A DNA stretch of 64,000 nt from Dipteris shenzhenensis (Eukaryota; Polypodiophyta; Polypodiopsida; Gleicheniales), in the NCBI GenBank assembly GCA_047967505.1, contig CM106541.1; one strand, written 5' to 3'. The translations under genes were made by a program, and so were the position numbers. Positions 1-14,006 of this stretch are shown one piece after another. Below the pieces are notes generated by a model. The model saw nothing but the letters and a program-made list of their open reading frames with translations. It made no database searches and had not been told where the DNA came from. How positions within the stretch are numbered: the first letter of the stretch is position 1; each line of letters opens with the position of its first letter.

Positions 1-537
1 TGGACCAAGTAAGCCTATGAATGTGCCCTCCACTTTTGATGGGCGGCGGGGTGGTGTGAACCCGCCCTAAATGCGCATGTTCATGCACCTATGCAATCAG
101 ATATGGACCATCTCTTTGAGTTAAACAAATTCTTTCTTGAAGCAGTGGGGGCAATTCACCAACTGAGAAATGATATCGTACAATCAGGGGGATGATGCTC
201 TGTGTGTAACTCAAACACACGGCTCCATGCTTTTTCTCAAGGCAGAGGCCATTCAGCCTTTGAAGGGTCCCTTCAAAGGATAGTAACACCCCCTAGTTTT
301 GCTTAGTTTCTGCCCCTCATCACTCAACACATTGAATTCAAGCAATCCCAAAATTGAATAATGAGGCTGCTGTTGTAGTGCAGAAACATCTGGATATAAT
401 TGTCAGGTTCACAATATCTGCTCCTTTCCCTTTCACTGGAATGCTTTTGCAGGATTGAATTGTAATGTATTGTGTTTCCTTCTTATTGTGAACATTGATG
501 TGACCCTTTGATTGGCACCAAATGTTCTGTTGTGCAG
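1..537. other. Unresolved sequence upstream of the first visible exon, probably intron
   Basis: No exon can be supported here. A strong splice acceptor (pyrimidine-rich, ending TGTGCAG) closes the stretch at 537, so at least its right part is probably intron of the gene continuing at 538. Open frames on the minus strand at 89-289 and 338-574 have no recognisable protein features and are treated as chance. Confidence 0.35.
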
Positions 538-1108
538 CTATGACACTGGTCCCTATAGGATTCTGCTTGAGCATGCTATACTTTGCATCAAATCACTCGC
601 AAGTTGTTGGTCTTATTGGTATGCACACTTACCTTCAAAAATCTAAACCACCACCATTTCAACCCTGGTTAAAGGTTATGCTCTCTCTCATTCAGGTGAG
701 GTATGTGAAATTATCTCTTGTTGTTGCATATGTTCAAAATTTGCAGGAGTGGTTGCAGCAGTTTTTGGTTACATTATAAAAGAGCTTTTACCACAATATG
801 GCAAAAAAGCGGAAGAAGTGGTTCAGCAGCGCATTGTGCGTGTGCAACAAAATATAGATAGAATGCAACACTGGATAGACTTTGTAGTTGCCAAAGAATT
901 CAAGGCATCACCATCCAATGGATCTTGCATACCTGCACATGGACCTTCAAACAATGCTTGCATTGAATTAGGTACTATTCCAGCGCGAGACATCAACTTG
1001 GGTGTATGTGAGCGCCATACTAATCAGCTGGAAACGGAGATAATCTCAGAGTTTAAACTGCACCGCCTAGCAAAGTGCAGCAGCAGTAATAGTTTCTCCG
1101 ATAAGTAG
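538..1108 (+). CDS. Partial gene: last two exons of an unrecognised membrane protein
   Basis: Two exons are inferred: 538-618 (acceptor TGTGCAG, donor GTATGC) and 747-1108 (acceptor TTTGCAG, stop TAG). They join in phase, with a GGA codon across the 129 bp intron. The joined C-terminal part is about 147 residues. It opens with two hydrophobic stretches, MTLVPIGFCLSMLYFA and VVGLIGVVAAVFGYII, separated by a short polar SNHSQ turn. These look like a membrane hairpin. An amphipathic charged segment follows (KELLPQYGKKAEEVVQQ, then a Gln/Arg/Asp-rich helix to about residue 75), and the tail is polar and low in order, with several Cys and Ser. The 5' exons are not visible and probably lie left of the window. 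I do not recognise the family, so no function is given. The splice phase agreement and the hydrophobic pattern make a real gene likely; a decayed gene cannot be excluded. Confidence 0.5.
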
Positions 1109-2876
1109 CCCTTACCAATATTTTTCTGGAAGACCTGTCAAGAGTGTTGTACTTATGCAAAATCAGGCTACTGAGAACATCCACATCGGAGACCGATGAA
1201 ACATAAGAGTTTGTGTGTTGCACAGCTCTTGCTCGAAGTTCTGTTCTGATCTTTTACAGGGAACAACATATTTATTTCCTTCTAGTGCAATCTTTGTGCC
1301 TGTGACACAAAGGTGAGCTTTTAGCGGAGACTGCAAAGCGTAATCCTCCAGATTTAAACTGAAGGTGGCGGTTGCTCTCAAGAGGATCCTGCTAAGAAAT
1401 TGGGGTTCAAGCAACAGCTCACGATGAAATACAGCTTCCACTCTGAATCTCCTTGAGGTGCAGGGACCCTTGATCTATCGTTGCTGCTGAATAGAATGAA
1501 ACAGTTCTCCTTGCACGTTCCATCCTTGTGAAGACTCGTGCTATGCATGAGTCTGTTTTTGAATCCATCCCCCCTTGTATTTTGCCATATTCAACAAAAA
1601 CAAATCTTGAGATGCATTGCACTAAAGCTCTATTGTTATTATATCTCTTGCTTACAGAGTTTTGGCCACTACACCATCAACCTTAAGGTTTCTGCCACAG
1701 TATCAATACATCAGGTAAACCCTGGGAAGTTAGCATCAAGAAATCCTTATCTGAAGACACTGCGGAGTATGACACTAAATGTTGGCAAGTGTCTGCATTG
1801 ACATCTCAGAAATATATTAATAAGACAATTGTATAGGTAATATGGGGTTTCTTGTGGATCTGCGTTGTTAGTTGACACGCTTTTTTCACCACATTAAATC
1901 TAATGTATTTTTGTTAAAATACTGTCATGATGTATGCAACATATACTTTGATGCATGTACATTCTAATGAGCAAAAAAAGGAGATTGAAAGTGAGCATGT
2001 TGAATGATGCGTGTTTCAAAGCACAATGCTTCAAGTTCCACCTTAGCGTTTCTCCCACTGACATGTATCAAGCAATACATGCTTAGAGAGGTGGCACGCT
2101 TTTTCTCCTAAAACTGTTGAACTCGAGCACAAGCCCTGCCTTGTCTGAAATTCAGATTATGCTCATGTTCAGGTTTAGCTTCGAAAACTGCACTTGTATG
2201 CATTGAAAATGCCTGTGTGCGGATGGGTAGGTAAACTCAGCCAATATGTAGCCTCCGATGCCCCACTAAAGTATGTATATGCCCCTTGTACAGGCTATTT
2301 ATTCTAACAGGCCTCAAACGCAAACATGCTCATGACTCACCCAAACACCTTCGCAATGAGATGTTATATAGGCGGTCCAACCAAGCCGTTTTTCAATCCG
2401 AGCTTGCATGATGAAGTTATCACTGCTTCAAGTTTACACGCTGGAGGAGCTCTAGCTTTGGGTTAAAGAAGATCTATCGCAGAACCTTCGTTTCCATGTG
2501 AATGACCGCCACTCACGTCTCTCAGATCTTTGAGCTTCCTTTCAAGCTATCTTCCTTCGCTCAACAACACGCATGCATGCACTCACTCGCTCTCTTATAG
2601 TGTCTCTCACGCACGTAGCAGAGAGCGCCATTCGACCAAGTACACAGAGTGAAAGAAGAAAGGATTGGTGAATGGGCATTCTGATTCAGATCTAGTTTCA
2701 GCTTTGAATTCCGTTAGCTTTCGATTTCATTTGAAGCAATCGGCTATTTACCTCATAATTTCAAGTAGAGTTCAATTCAAAACCTACATCAACTGAATAG
2801 AGATCTATGTACTTGCCTCAAAAAGGGGAAGGTAATGGTATTGAAATACATACATTTTTGGGCTTTTCGGGTGTTG
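1109..2876. other. 3' flank of the first gene; no further gene recognised
   Basis: The first several hundred bases probably include the 3' UTR of the preceding gene. Short open frames on both strands (for example 1163-1441 minus and 1538-1801 plus) show no protein family features. Nothing else is recognised. Confidence 0.3.
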
Positions 2877-2878
2877 CT

Positions 2879-2910
<32 letters not shown>

Positions 2911-3072
2911 CATCTCACACACACACACACATATATACTTTTCTTGGACTTTTAGGGTGTAGGTTTCTCAGTTTTGTAAGAATGTTAGAGTGCTTTTATA
3001 CACACACACACACATATATATATATAAAGAGAGACATACATGCATACATACATGCATGCATGCACACACACC
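2877..3072. repeat. Compound microsatellite cluster (TA)n, (CA)n, CATG-rich
   Basis: A (TA)n run near 2879-2904, a (CA)n run near 2917-2930, a second (CA)n(TA)n run near 3000-3026 and an alternating CATA/CATG stretch to about 3070 are visible directly. An open frame across this region is low-complexity translation of the repeats and is not called as a gene. Confidence 0.9.
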
Positions 3073-3834
3073 TTTGTAAGACTAGAATATATCCAATTGT
3101 ACAAATTCAATTTTCGTTTGTTCTAAAGTCCAAATTTCTACATTGAAAATAAACTAGGTTGCGGTATGCAGCCCGGCTCTAACTCCAAATTGGACCGACT
3201 CCTCACTATTATCCAATTGGAGTTTCAGTAGCAAGGTCGTGAGCTTTGTCCAACAATTACTCAATCAATTGATGGCAAGAAAGAAAACATGCAATTATCT
3301 CCCTCCTTATATAATAGATTTGCAGGAAGAATGAATGAAAAAGTATGCTTTTGGGTCAAATTTGGAAGGAGTGTTTTAGTCCTTTAGATCAATCTAAAAT
3401 CAAGGGCCTAAAATTGTACACGTGGCTTAAGGAGAGCTCACAAAAGGTTGCATTTCGAGAAAGTATGTTTCAAACCCTTGGATCTTCATAAAGATCAATG
3501 CCTATAATCACGACACATGGCTTAACGAGGGCTTAGAAAAGGAAAACTTTCTTCTAGGCTGCCTACCGTAAAGAGAAACTGAAAGAGAAGAAAAATGAGC
3601 TAACAAATTTTTTTGAAAAACAAAAGGTAGACATACCTAGCAAGCAAAGCAATGCTTGGCCCAAGCATAAGCAGTTATACTGGGTTTCTAAAGACTCGAA
3701 GTGTCTCTTGGGAAAACCTAATGCTTACAAAAATACGTCAATTAAATAAAATGGAAAGATAACAAGAAACAAAGAAGAAAGGAAAAAAGTGACTAAACAA
3801 ACATATTAAGAAACAAAACAGAAAAATCAAGAAT

Positions 3835-3882
<48 letters not shown>

Positions 3883-6284
3883 GTGATTAAAGGAAATAAT
3901 GACAGAATGAATTAATTATTTAAAACTAAAGGAACCACTAACACTTATGGACAGCTTCATACAATGATGCAATATTAAATTCCTTACTTAAAAAAGGTAC
4001 ATGCATACTCTTTTTTCAAAACTAAAAGAAAAGTGGGATATTTAGTTGTCCATTTTTTGTTTTTGTAGATAAAAGACTTCATATCTAAGATTGTGCATCC
4101 TTTTTCATTATTTTTCTTAGATTATACCCCTTGTGTATGAACAAAGGAATCAAATTACTACATTGAGTAAAAAAAGATTCCTTAGTTGTACAAAGGCTAA
4201 ACAATCCATGGAATTGGGAAGAAATGACTCCATATTTTACGATATCATAAATGTTGAGTCAATGTGAGGCATTTTCATAACGTGTAAACCATTGTATTTA
4301 GGTTGTTAGACATTTATCATATATATCCACCTCTAATCCTAGAGTAGATTAAGAGAGTCAAAGATCTAAGAAAACACAAGAAACCATAACTATTCTTCTC
4401 TTTAATAGCAGTCCATCCCTTTCTACTAGTCTAGAAATGTGTCTCTTTTGTGGCTGCATATTTGGGTTTTTGAGGTAGACAATCAATCAATACCGATAGA
4501 CTTTAGCCGGCACATGCAAAGGATACATTTTAAAGAATGAAAAGGCCTATAAGGGTATACACGTATATCAATGGATTCCATCATCCTTCTCAAATGGGCC
4601 TCAGAGTCTTTCACAGTCTTATGAATTGCCTACGCCCTTGCTTAGGAACAAAACTTGCACTCAAGGAATGTGCTTCAAATATTGTGCTTTCAATATATAA
4701 TATGAGCTTTGGCTCACAAATCTACTGTTCTTAAAGTATCTCATAACCTTATTTCAATTCATATCCTAAGGAAGCCACTCAAGAGGATACTCAAGTTACA
4801 GGACTTTATGAGCCCTGACTCAAGAATGGCACCCCCTCGCTAGCCAAGGGCTACTGCAACCTTTGAAGCTACTTTGACTATATCCCCAACACCAATCCAT
4901 TCTGCAACCGATTGTGTAGCTGGTCAACCCATTGGATGCCAGCAATGGCAAGCAAGTCCGCACTTTTAACCCCAACCCCTATGCAAGACCCTAAGATGTT
5001 AAATCCATTCATTGAAGGAGAAGGGTCCCTTAAGGGTCTATACCTACACAAGTACATCTTGATCAAGTCAAAAATTGGAAGGAGTTGGAAAAGAGAGACG
5101 CAGCTTTAAGAGTAGGAGAGGCTATGCCACTATGATAGCCCAGTCAACTAGTGGTTTTACTCAAAACACAATCAAAGGTGACATTTTCAATGCCACCAAG
5201 TAGAATCTAGCCACTAAAGCCCATGCCACAATAACGCTATTCATTTCCACGAACCTTTGCCCAAACTCAAGGCTCTAAAGAGGCCCTTTATGAGGACCCA
5301 TCATAGGCATGGAACTCCTTTATTCTCTCATATACTTATGAAAGAGGGATTCAAAGGTGGGATTCCAAGGGGACCACCTAGATAACCATGGCTCAAGCTC
5401 CAAGGGTGAAACCATCACATGCCACTTGGGAATGTCTCCCTAGATATCCTATAGAGGAGGCACTAGAGAAGCCACAAGGAGAAGAGCCTCAACCCTCTTA
5501 ATCCTCTACGCCTAGGAAAGAACCCCAATCTCCACTGAAATAATACTAGACCTAGGGGGGGATGGTAATATGCATGATATTCATGAACTAACACCATCAA
5601 TACCTCCTCCTAGCTATGCAATGAATCCACCAAATGCTCATGCTACACGTCATTGTGGACTCTATAGGCCATAGATTCGACAAGATCCATGTTCAGGTCC
5701 CTTGGACCAACCCCAATTTTCATGGATCCATTGGTACGCTATTGTTCTTATTTTTATATTCTTTGGCATGATGTCTATGAATTTAGTAATTTATAATTGC
5801 TTATTTTTTTGGTTGTAGACCTAGAGAAAGAGATGGATGTTGTGAATTGTGTGATAATTTATATTGTGTAAGATCTCATGCAAATGGTTCATAAATTGCT
5901 TAGCCTATTGATAAGCTAACATACATCACCTAGCTTATTTATAATCTATCCTAGCCTATCTATAATCTGTGTAAACTTTGCATCTCTACTAGGCTAGAGC
6001 TTTTTGTATTTAATTTAGTGGTGCACACACTGCTATACACTCATACGAACACACTGCATCAGCTGTGCAACAAAATGCTAGATCTCACAACTAAATATTG
6101 AAAGATTAAAAAATAATGGGATAATCTCAATTCTCGTAACAATGTAATGACCCATTATGGGGGAGACTACAAAGATTATTGTCAATGTTTTGTAGAATCC
6201 GGGCCTACTTTTAAGAACTAATTAGGGCTATCACTCATATGCTCCAAGGTGTGCTCTGTTTCATGATTGCTAGTACCCTTCTCT
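3073..6284. other. AT-rich intergenic sequence, no gene recognised
   Basis: Long AT-rich stretch with only short open frames. The part from about 4800 to 5740 has a retroelement-like base composition, but no domain could be read from it. It contains the (TC)n run listed separately. Confidence 0.4.
3839..3878 (+). repeat. (TC)20 microsatellite
   Basis: Uninterrupted TC dinucleotide run, directly preceded by AATAAAA. That junction resembles the LINE 3' ends elsewhere in this window, but the upstream sequence shows no LINE similarity that I can read, so it is annotated only as a microsatellite. Confidence 0.9.
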
Positions 6285-6515
6285 TGTGTTGAGGCTATTC
6301 ATCTTGGTGGTTCCTAGTAGCCACTATGACATACATGTCAACCTTGTGCAAGGGACTTTAGAGTCTTGGGAGGAGATGATCCCAAGTATTCCCATGAAGA
6401 TTTAGGCCTAGTATGACAAAATCATGTTTCATGTTATGAGCTTCGTTAAGGTAGACATTTTGTTAGGGATGGACCGATTTTTTAGCAAGATCCCTCTTGT
6501 AAATACTTGAACCAT
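6285..6515 (+). pseudogene. Relic of a Ty3/gypsy-type aspartic protease region
   Basis: Plus-strand translation gives HVNLVQGTLESW, then after stops SFVKVDILLGMDRFFSK. The string VDILLGMD followed by an aromatic pair resembles the conserved I-L-G-M-D-W segment at the C-terminal side of retropepsin in plant Ty3/gypsy elements. The N-terminal catalytic D-[ST]-G triad is not visible and the frame is broken by stops. No flanking LTRs were found. This is a short, old fragment, and the call rests mainly on one motif. Confidence 0.4.
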
Positions 6516-8073
6516 GTAATTCACTTTCATTATACTAGAAAGCTTCTAACTCTTCATGGATATTTATGTGAGCTATTCTTAAAATTGCATCAAAATTTGA
6601 TTTAAATTCTGATTTTGTTGATGGTGGACAATATTCTTCTTCTACTTTTTTGCCCAAAAAAAACATGAAAATATTATGAAATTTTGAATACCACCAATAA
6701 CAGCTCACTGAGAATCTGGGAGACACTACTAGTGGTAAGTGCAGTAATTATTGGCCTACTACTATTTGTAATAGAAAACATACCATTGGCTAATGGTAAA
6801 CTATTAGCACAATAGATACAAACTCACTAGTGATAGTGTTTGTGCTTCCCACAATATCAACACTGATACTTCATGTTATCATAAAAGATAGTGATATTAC
6901 CATTGGTACCATCTATAATAGTGATCTTTGTATTTGTATTTGGGCTAATTTTACTGGTAACATTGCCTATAGTGTTAGGATTTCCCTGCAACAATCTTCT
7001 ATATAGTGGCAAGAGAAGCAATAAGGGCTCCTCATTTTGACAAGATTGTGGTTCATACCTTTATTGACCACTTGATGGATTGGGGGAGAGTTGGACAATG
7101 ATTTCAATCTTGTGGGATACAGAGGATGAGTAAGTGTTCGTTGTGCTTGTGGGAGTGGTTTGCTTCTCTTAAGGGGAACCCATGGACCATGACTTTGAGT
7201 GTAGATGTATGTGATTGTGGGGACAGTTGCGGGCTCCCACTTTATTATAGGGGTCTAGTTTACAAGAATAAGATTCCTTTCATTTCCTTGTTGATAATCA
7301 TGGGTGCCTTAGATATGTTAGTTTAAATTCTTAATGATTGTCTGGGTGCACGTGTGTATCTTCTTACATGCCTCTGTGTGTCTCTACTATGAAACGTTAT
7401 ATTAGAGGAGTGGTCCTCTCCCTATAGAGCCCACAAAATGGAAGAGGATGATTCAAAATTGACATTCATGTGGAGAAGAAGAACTCAAGGATCACCTTTC
7501 TTCTCCACAATGATTTGTGACCCACACAAGGGTATTCTCTCCCATTAGAGGGTCAATTCAACCTAGATGCTTGTTTTGGATTCTTTGCCTTTTTGTGTAT
7601 AGTGGCCCTCTAGATATGGAGCACACAAAACATGGAAGGGTATAATTTCATAAACAACATCATCATGGAGAAGGAGAACTCAAGGAGTACCTTTCTTCTC
7701 TCTTTGCTTACTATTGGAGAATTCTCTTCGTACTATAGATTTTGAGCTCTATGTTGGAAAAGGAAAAGAGTGTGGTTTGTGGATTGCATTGGATAAGAAA
7801 AGAAATCAATGGAAGAAGAAAATTGACTCCTTAAAGTTTACAATGATTCCCTAGAACCAATCCCTAGTGATCGTGTTAAGCTTTGAACAAGGCTTGAAAA
7901 GCCTAAGCAACTACCAAACACATCTCAAAAAGGAAGAATCCCACACCACAAGTCACAAGAGCTTGGGCTACACATGAAAATGCTCAATCATAGCCTATAT
8001 GACAAGCCTTTCTAGGCCTCACAAAGTAATAGAAGTCATAGCCTCTTTAATAGAATGTGCAAATTCCATGCTC

Positions 8074-8145
8074 AAATAAAGGCCTGCAAATTGCAAGCAT
8101 GCCATGCACAAATAAAGGTGTGCAAATTGCAAGCATACCATGTAC
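8074..8145. repeat. Two-copy tandem repeat, 36 bp unit
   Basis: The unit starting AAATAAAGG at 8074 recurs at 8110 with a few substitutions. Both copies contain GCAAATTGCAAGCAT. Confidence 0.85.
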
Positions 8146-8490
8146 AAAATTCTTCTAGTGAAGCCTAAGTGACATTGTGGCATCTACATGCATACTAAGA
8201 TGATGCTTCCCCTTGGAGACATGTACAACTAGGATAACCTTAGAGAGGCATATAAGATTCAAGGCTCTTTACAATTGATCCTCTAGCCCATAACACATCT
8301 CATTAAGCAATAGGTATATTTTACAAAATGTCCACCTTACTCGTTGAATTTGCAAGAAACATAAGTTCCAAGAAAATACCTGAAGCAACAACATTTATCT
8401 TACCAAAGATAACACAAGGGGGGGTGAGTGGACCAGAAGATTAGCATCTTTAATGATGAGATGTAGCAGCACATCATAAATTGGAAGAGA

Positions 8491-8758
8491 ACCATAGATT
8501 GCAATTGACCTCAAGAGTCCCAAGAGTGCAAAAATACTCAAAATATAGAATCTAAATATAAATCTATAAATGTAATAAGCAAAGTGAGATCAACTCTTAC
8601 TTGTTGTCATGAGACAAACCCATTACCATAGATTGCAATTGACCTCCAGAGTCCCAAGAGTGCAAAAATGCTTAAAACATAGAGTCTAAATATAAATCTA
8701 TAAATGTAATAAGCATAGTGAGATCAACCCTTACTTGTCATGAGAAAAATCGATTACA
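8491..8758. repeat. Two-copy tandem duplication, about 134 bp unit
   Basis: The sequence starting ACCATAGATTGCAATTGACC at 8491 recurs at 8625. The copies stay similar through AATATAAATCTATAAATG and GTGAGATCAAC and differ by a few substitutions and small gaps. Confidence 0.9.
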
Positions 8759-10752
8759 TACTCAAAAAGGCAAAATCCTTACTAAAGAGGCATTATAATC
8801 ATAGGCAATGCTCATATGGATGCATGAATAGAAATGATATTCTAGCTACATCAAAGACCTAACTCCATCATCTTTGGTGCATTCCATAATAGACGTGAAG
8901 ACTCCCATCTTCCAACAATACAAAGTAGGCTGAAGCCTCTTTGATATGTTCATGGGTAACTCAAGCCTTGAACAAGGCTTTACAAACTAGGTGAGGTTTT
9001 GAAAAATCATAAGAGGAAGTTTTGCCTCCACATGCTAGAAATCCTTCACAACTAGCAAGCCTCTTCCCTTCCTATAGCTAAGAATTCCCAAGTTTGGGTA
9101 TCTAGAGTAAACTGTTTGCAAAAAATTACTTGCATTGGATCTAGAACGATCCTAACCCTCAAGAATAGCTATTGGATATCCATGAGAGCTCAATAATTAT
9201 TGAGTTTCAACTGTGAAGGAGACTCTATTGCATGAATTAGCCAACTCTTGAAGGAGAAGAAGGCTAGGTTAGAAGAAGAAGGACCCCTCAATCCAAATTA
9301 AGGAGAGTCTAATAGGTAGGGATAGAGTCTATGCTACCTTTCTATGCCTCCCACCCTTACTCATGAGAATTCACCTCATGGCTCTCATTATTACCACTCT
9401 TCAAATTGAGATAATTTCTTCTTTGAGTATCTTGACAATCAAGAGAAGAACCCAATACCACTACTTACCAACAATGTGACAATGGATTCCAATAGCCAAT
9501 TAGAGGGGCAACTTTAATAAAAAAGCTATTGATGGGACCTATGATTATCTATTGATTAGGACTCATGAGAGTTACATAGTTTTAACACAAAGAAAACCAT
9601 CATTATAATATGATTGAAGTGAACCTAGATCAAGGGGGCAAGTCATAAGCCAAGAATGCTTAGGAGTTAAGAAGCTGGCTAGATGATGCTTTTTGAGAAG
9701 TTTTTATTGGGCTAAACCATGGTGAGTGAGCATTAATTGTGCTCATGGGTGTGGTTTTTGCTAGACTAATATATTGCATAATAGGGAACCTATGTACCAT
9801 GACCATGGCTGTGTTGTGAGTAAATAGTTGAGAGTTTAGGGTGACTGAATTAATTTTCTAGGGGTAGTAAGTTTCAAGAATAATATTCCATTCATCTCTT
9901 TATTTATAATCATAGATGTCATAGATAACTTAAAGCATCTTGTGTGATTATGTGTGTCCACTTGTGTACCTCCATGTATAATTGTATATTAGATGTGTTA
10001 AAACACCATGTGTGATTGTGTGTGTGCATTCGTGTATTTCCACTTGTATCGTTGTGTTTGTGTTCATGTTTGTATGCATTCATTAATGTGGTTTTTATGT
10101 GCGTATACTTTATAATTTGACAACCAAAAAATGTGTATACTTTTGTACATGCTCCTTTGAGCTACAATAATGTTCTTGTGTGTGGGTGTCTTTGTTTGTT
10201 TGCTTATTTGTGCATCTCTTTGTGAGTAGAGAATGAAGACAAAAATAGACAGGTGCTAATGATGTGATTGGAAATGTTTGATGGGGTGCAAACTAGGAAT
10301 GCATTGTTTTTTTGTCTTTTTTAATATTCAGAAAACTAGGATGCAAACTAGAATGCAGTATTTGATGGGATGCAAATTGGGAAGGCATCGTTTGAAATTC
10401 ATGTGGTTAGAGGGAATGCTACAAAATGAATTGCCATAGCTAATGGTGCTAGTGTTGCTCCTCATCAAGGTACAATTGAAGGCATTGATATAAATGCATA
10501 TCAAGTTGAAGCTCTATATTTACAAGTAGGATTTTTGGCTCATTTGTGCATTAGCCTTTGGTTGAGGAACCTTCCACCACCCTTGCCTAGCCTCTCACCA
10601 CCCTATTCTTCAACCTCTACCCCACTACTCATGAGATAGATGAGGCCTAGCCCTTGTAGTAGCTATGATTCACTTGGGCCAGAGGTTTATCTCAAGTAGG
10701 TTAAAAAGTAGATGGTACAACAATGTTCTAATTGGCTAACATTAGAGGTCAA

Positions 10753-10886
10753 GGTAGGCACCAAGCTTGTCATGCCTTTGGTGCATCATTTGCATGGATA
10801 CATGCTACTCCCCTTTCAAGGTAGGCACCAAGCTTTTCATGTCTTTTGGTGCATTATTTGTATGGATACAGACTACTCCCCTTTTG
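10753..10886. repeat. Two-copy tandem duplication, 67 bp unit
   Basis: GGTAGGCACCAAGCTT occurs at 10753 and again at 10820. The rest of each unit is about 85-90% alike by eye. Confidence 0.85.
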
Positions 10887-13383
10887 AAGTCATAAATGTC
10901 AATGAAGGGCATAACTCGGGCATAAGGACATATTTTTTGTCTCCATAGTTGGTAGGAACAAGGGAGCATGCATCTCAGTCTCCTAATCCTTGACTAAGGA
11001 TTTTTTTGACCTAGTGATGTGGCTTGGAATAAGGATGGGAGTCTAGAATAGGTTTATAGATCTCTAAAAGAGCAGGGATATAAATGTCTATGCATCGGCC
11101 TATTGATGCCAAAGACAAGCCTTTTGGAGATGGCTCTTTGAGTGCTTCCCAGGACTCATTGATTGTTGGAGAATACTTAAACAATCTAGAGTACAAGTAG
11201 GGAGGAGCCTCCTTCTCGTGATGCCCTTTAGACCACAATACATGGGCGTAGCTTACCTTTGTGATGAGCGGAGGAGATTAATGGGGAGAGGCAAAGTTAT
11301 ATGACTTACTTGGCAGCCACTACTAGTTGTTTGGGTATTGGAGACATGAGGCTTACATGAGCATCTCAACAGATTCTATGTTGGGGACTAAGCAATGCAC
11401 AAGGGAGGAATCATAAATATCTTAGGTAGGACAATGTTGTCATATCATTTTCCAATTGTGCTTCAACTAGGCAATCCCCATCATGGGCTCCCTAGAATGG
11501 GGTGCAGATTCCAAATGCCTTTTTGAAGGAGGAGGAGTAGCTACAACAACAAGCCATAGTAAATTTTTTGTAGCAATCGGCTATGACCCCTCACCACAAA
11601 TGGGCTTTTATAGCCAAGTGTTCCATCCTGAGGAGGAGACCGCTTAGGTCCTCTCAACCAAGAGACCCTATCGGAACACACTCGGTTTACATAGATGAGG
11701 AGCTCATCAGTGCCCTCAAGGACCTTTGTTTACAGAAGTAACCATGAGAGGATGGCCTGACTCTGACTTTCTTAAGGTGATTTTAGGAGTGCATTCATGC
11801 TCCCTTGTAGTTGCCCTTCCAAACTCTAGATTGCTCCCTTAGTAACTCAGCCACACAACGATTGGAGTCTGCCTTATCTTGAGAGGGAAAGACCGCGTTG
11901 ACATCTGCACATGATCACCCTTTTTGGTAGAACATACAATATCTTTGCAAAGGTCTCGAGCTTGTAGTTGCACCCCCATCTTACCCACATAGTACATGAC
12001 ATGTAGATAGGGTTTGACTAGGAGCATAGCATCCTGGACAACAACTTCACTTTTTGGGAGGTAGTGGATTGGACACAATAAGCCTATCATAGTCCTCAAA
12101 TTTGGAGAAGGCTTATAACAACATAGAGTGGCCTTTTCAAGAGGATGCCATGAGGAGAATGGGCTTCTCGAAGTGATGGATTCGATGTGTTGTGGCCTTG
12201 TACATGGGGAGTGCTAGCAGATGTGGGCCTCTCTCCTACTCAGCCCATCAGGGCTACCCTATATAGCCCTTCCTTTTTCTATTCATGGCAAAGGCTTTCG
12301 ACTACTTCGTGAGATCCTAGACAACTAGTCTCACTGGCATGGGCTTATCGATCTACTAGGATGACATGCTGCTAGATTAGGAGTTTGTAGATGGCACAAA
12401 TCCTTTTTGGGCATGATGATGAGCCTTGAGGGAGTCTAGGGTGCCCTTGAGGTATACTGCTAGGCATCCAGGATCAACTAGATCAAATTACTTGGCCTCC
12501 TTAGAGTGATTGAGGAGGCTTAGGATGTCATGGGCTGGGGAGGCACTCTTAGCTTCCACTAGACCCTGTGAGGTTAGATAGCGAGGTACTTAGGCTGCTA
12601 GGTGGGCATTGATATCTAAAGCAGCTGTTTTCCCCTATGTTAGAGAGTGTGCCTTATATTTGAGCTCAAGTGAACTCTTCTTAGAAAGGCGGACCCTGGT
12701 GGCCAACCAGATCATTTGGACATAGCCTAGTACAGACCCTCATGTTGGTGTTTTCACAGGGGATACATGGGTCATCTCTAGTGGTTGGTGCACAATTTCT
12801 TGTGGGAAGGATTGGATGCACAAGAAACACTAGAGCCAAGGTCACTTGGATGCATCTTCTAAAACAATAGCTTCTCAGGGATATTTAATTTTCTAAAGCC
12901 AAGGTAGAATTATAACCGGATAAATTTGGAAATGGTTTATAGATTCCACAAAATTCAAGATGTTGTCCATAAAACTAACGATCCTCAATATTGTGATGAA
13001 AGAAAAGCTCATTATAACAGAAATATCTCAAATTTGCTACTATGTCGAAGATTTCTAGCTAGCAAATATGATTTCTATTTCAACAACACACCCCATCTTT
13101 TTTAGCTCCAAACATGAGATGGTAGCATTTACCCCCAAAATGCAACATCAACAAACATTTTTTAATCTTTCTATCAGACATATGAACCATATATCAACTT
13201 TTAAAAGTATACATTTTGTATCTTGCTATAAACTTTGCTATGATGGCTTGATCTCACGACATTATGCTTTTTCCATACTCAAAATGAAATTTTGAATATA
13301 GATGATAGTTTTTTAGCAGATAATGATAAAATCAAATAAGTAACATCAAGAGTCGCATTAACTTAAAACTATGCATGTGAAAA

Positions 13384-13650
13384 AGTCAAGCTTGAATTAG
13401 AATCTTTATGGGGATAATGATCAACTACCAAAGCATGATGCTCTAATCTAGAACCCTAGAAGAACTGACAGAATACACAAGGATACTAGTCAACTAGCAA
13501 AGCATGCTAAAACTTGAGAAGAATTGGTAGTAATACACAACTACTTGACCAAAGAAGTCAAGCTCGAATTGAAATTTTCATAAGAATAGCAATCAACTAG
13601 TAAAGCATGATGCTCTAATCTAAAACCTTTGAAGAATTGATAGTAACACA
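13384..13650. repeat. Degenerate tandem repeat, about 172 bp period
   Basis: AGTCAAGCT followed by a run ending AAAGCATGATGCTCTAATC occurs from 13384 and again from 13556. A shorter, less similar copy (CAACTAGCAAAGCATG) lies between them. Confidence 0.7.
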
Positions 13651-13942
13651 CAACTATCTTATGACCAAAAAGTAATGTTAGCATTATAAGGTATGTGGGT
13701 ATCTTTGACTCAAGTTGCGAAGTAGGGCGCCCAACTCCTTGGCCAAAGAAAAGAAAAGGGCGGGAAATGCATTAGTTGAGGGGGTTGATGAGCCTCTACC
13801 AATTTGCAGATTCCTAGCCAATCATCTTTTAATGTAATAATGTGGAAGGCTTTAATGATATCATAAGACCGGGTGGTGTGAACCAGCTCTTCGGCTTCAA
13901 TCCATTTTCGCACTCCATGTTGGGGGGGGGCCAAGGACCCAT

Positions 13943-13963
13943 AGTAGAAAAGCATGGAAGCTA

Positions 13964-14006
<43 letters not shown>

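Larger units (their letters stand above)
6516..13942. other. Long gene-poor stretch, probably decayed repeats
   Basis: No exon structure or recognisable protein domain was found over about 7.4 kb. Open frames near 10712-10948, 11011-11238 and 11839-12099 are short and unrecognised; the first one crosses a tandem duplication. Four local tandem duplications, listed separately, are the only clear structure. Diverged repeats also occur near 7440-7510 and 7630-7710. Confidence 0.4.

Noticed and set aside
1-300. Shared 14 bp word GGGTGGTGTGAACC near 47 and 13872 as a repeat family
   Set aside because: The match does not extend beyond the word, so no repeat can be supported.
2835-3146. Open frame of 103 codons over the TA/CA microsatellites
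   Set aside because: The product is almost entirely Tyr/Ile/Thr/His repeats from the dinucleotide runs; no gene features.
3839-3878. Possible LINE end because AATAAAA precedes (TC)n
   Set aside because: The upstream few hundred bases show no LINE protein or 3' UTR similarity, so it may be coincidence.
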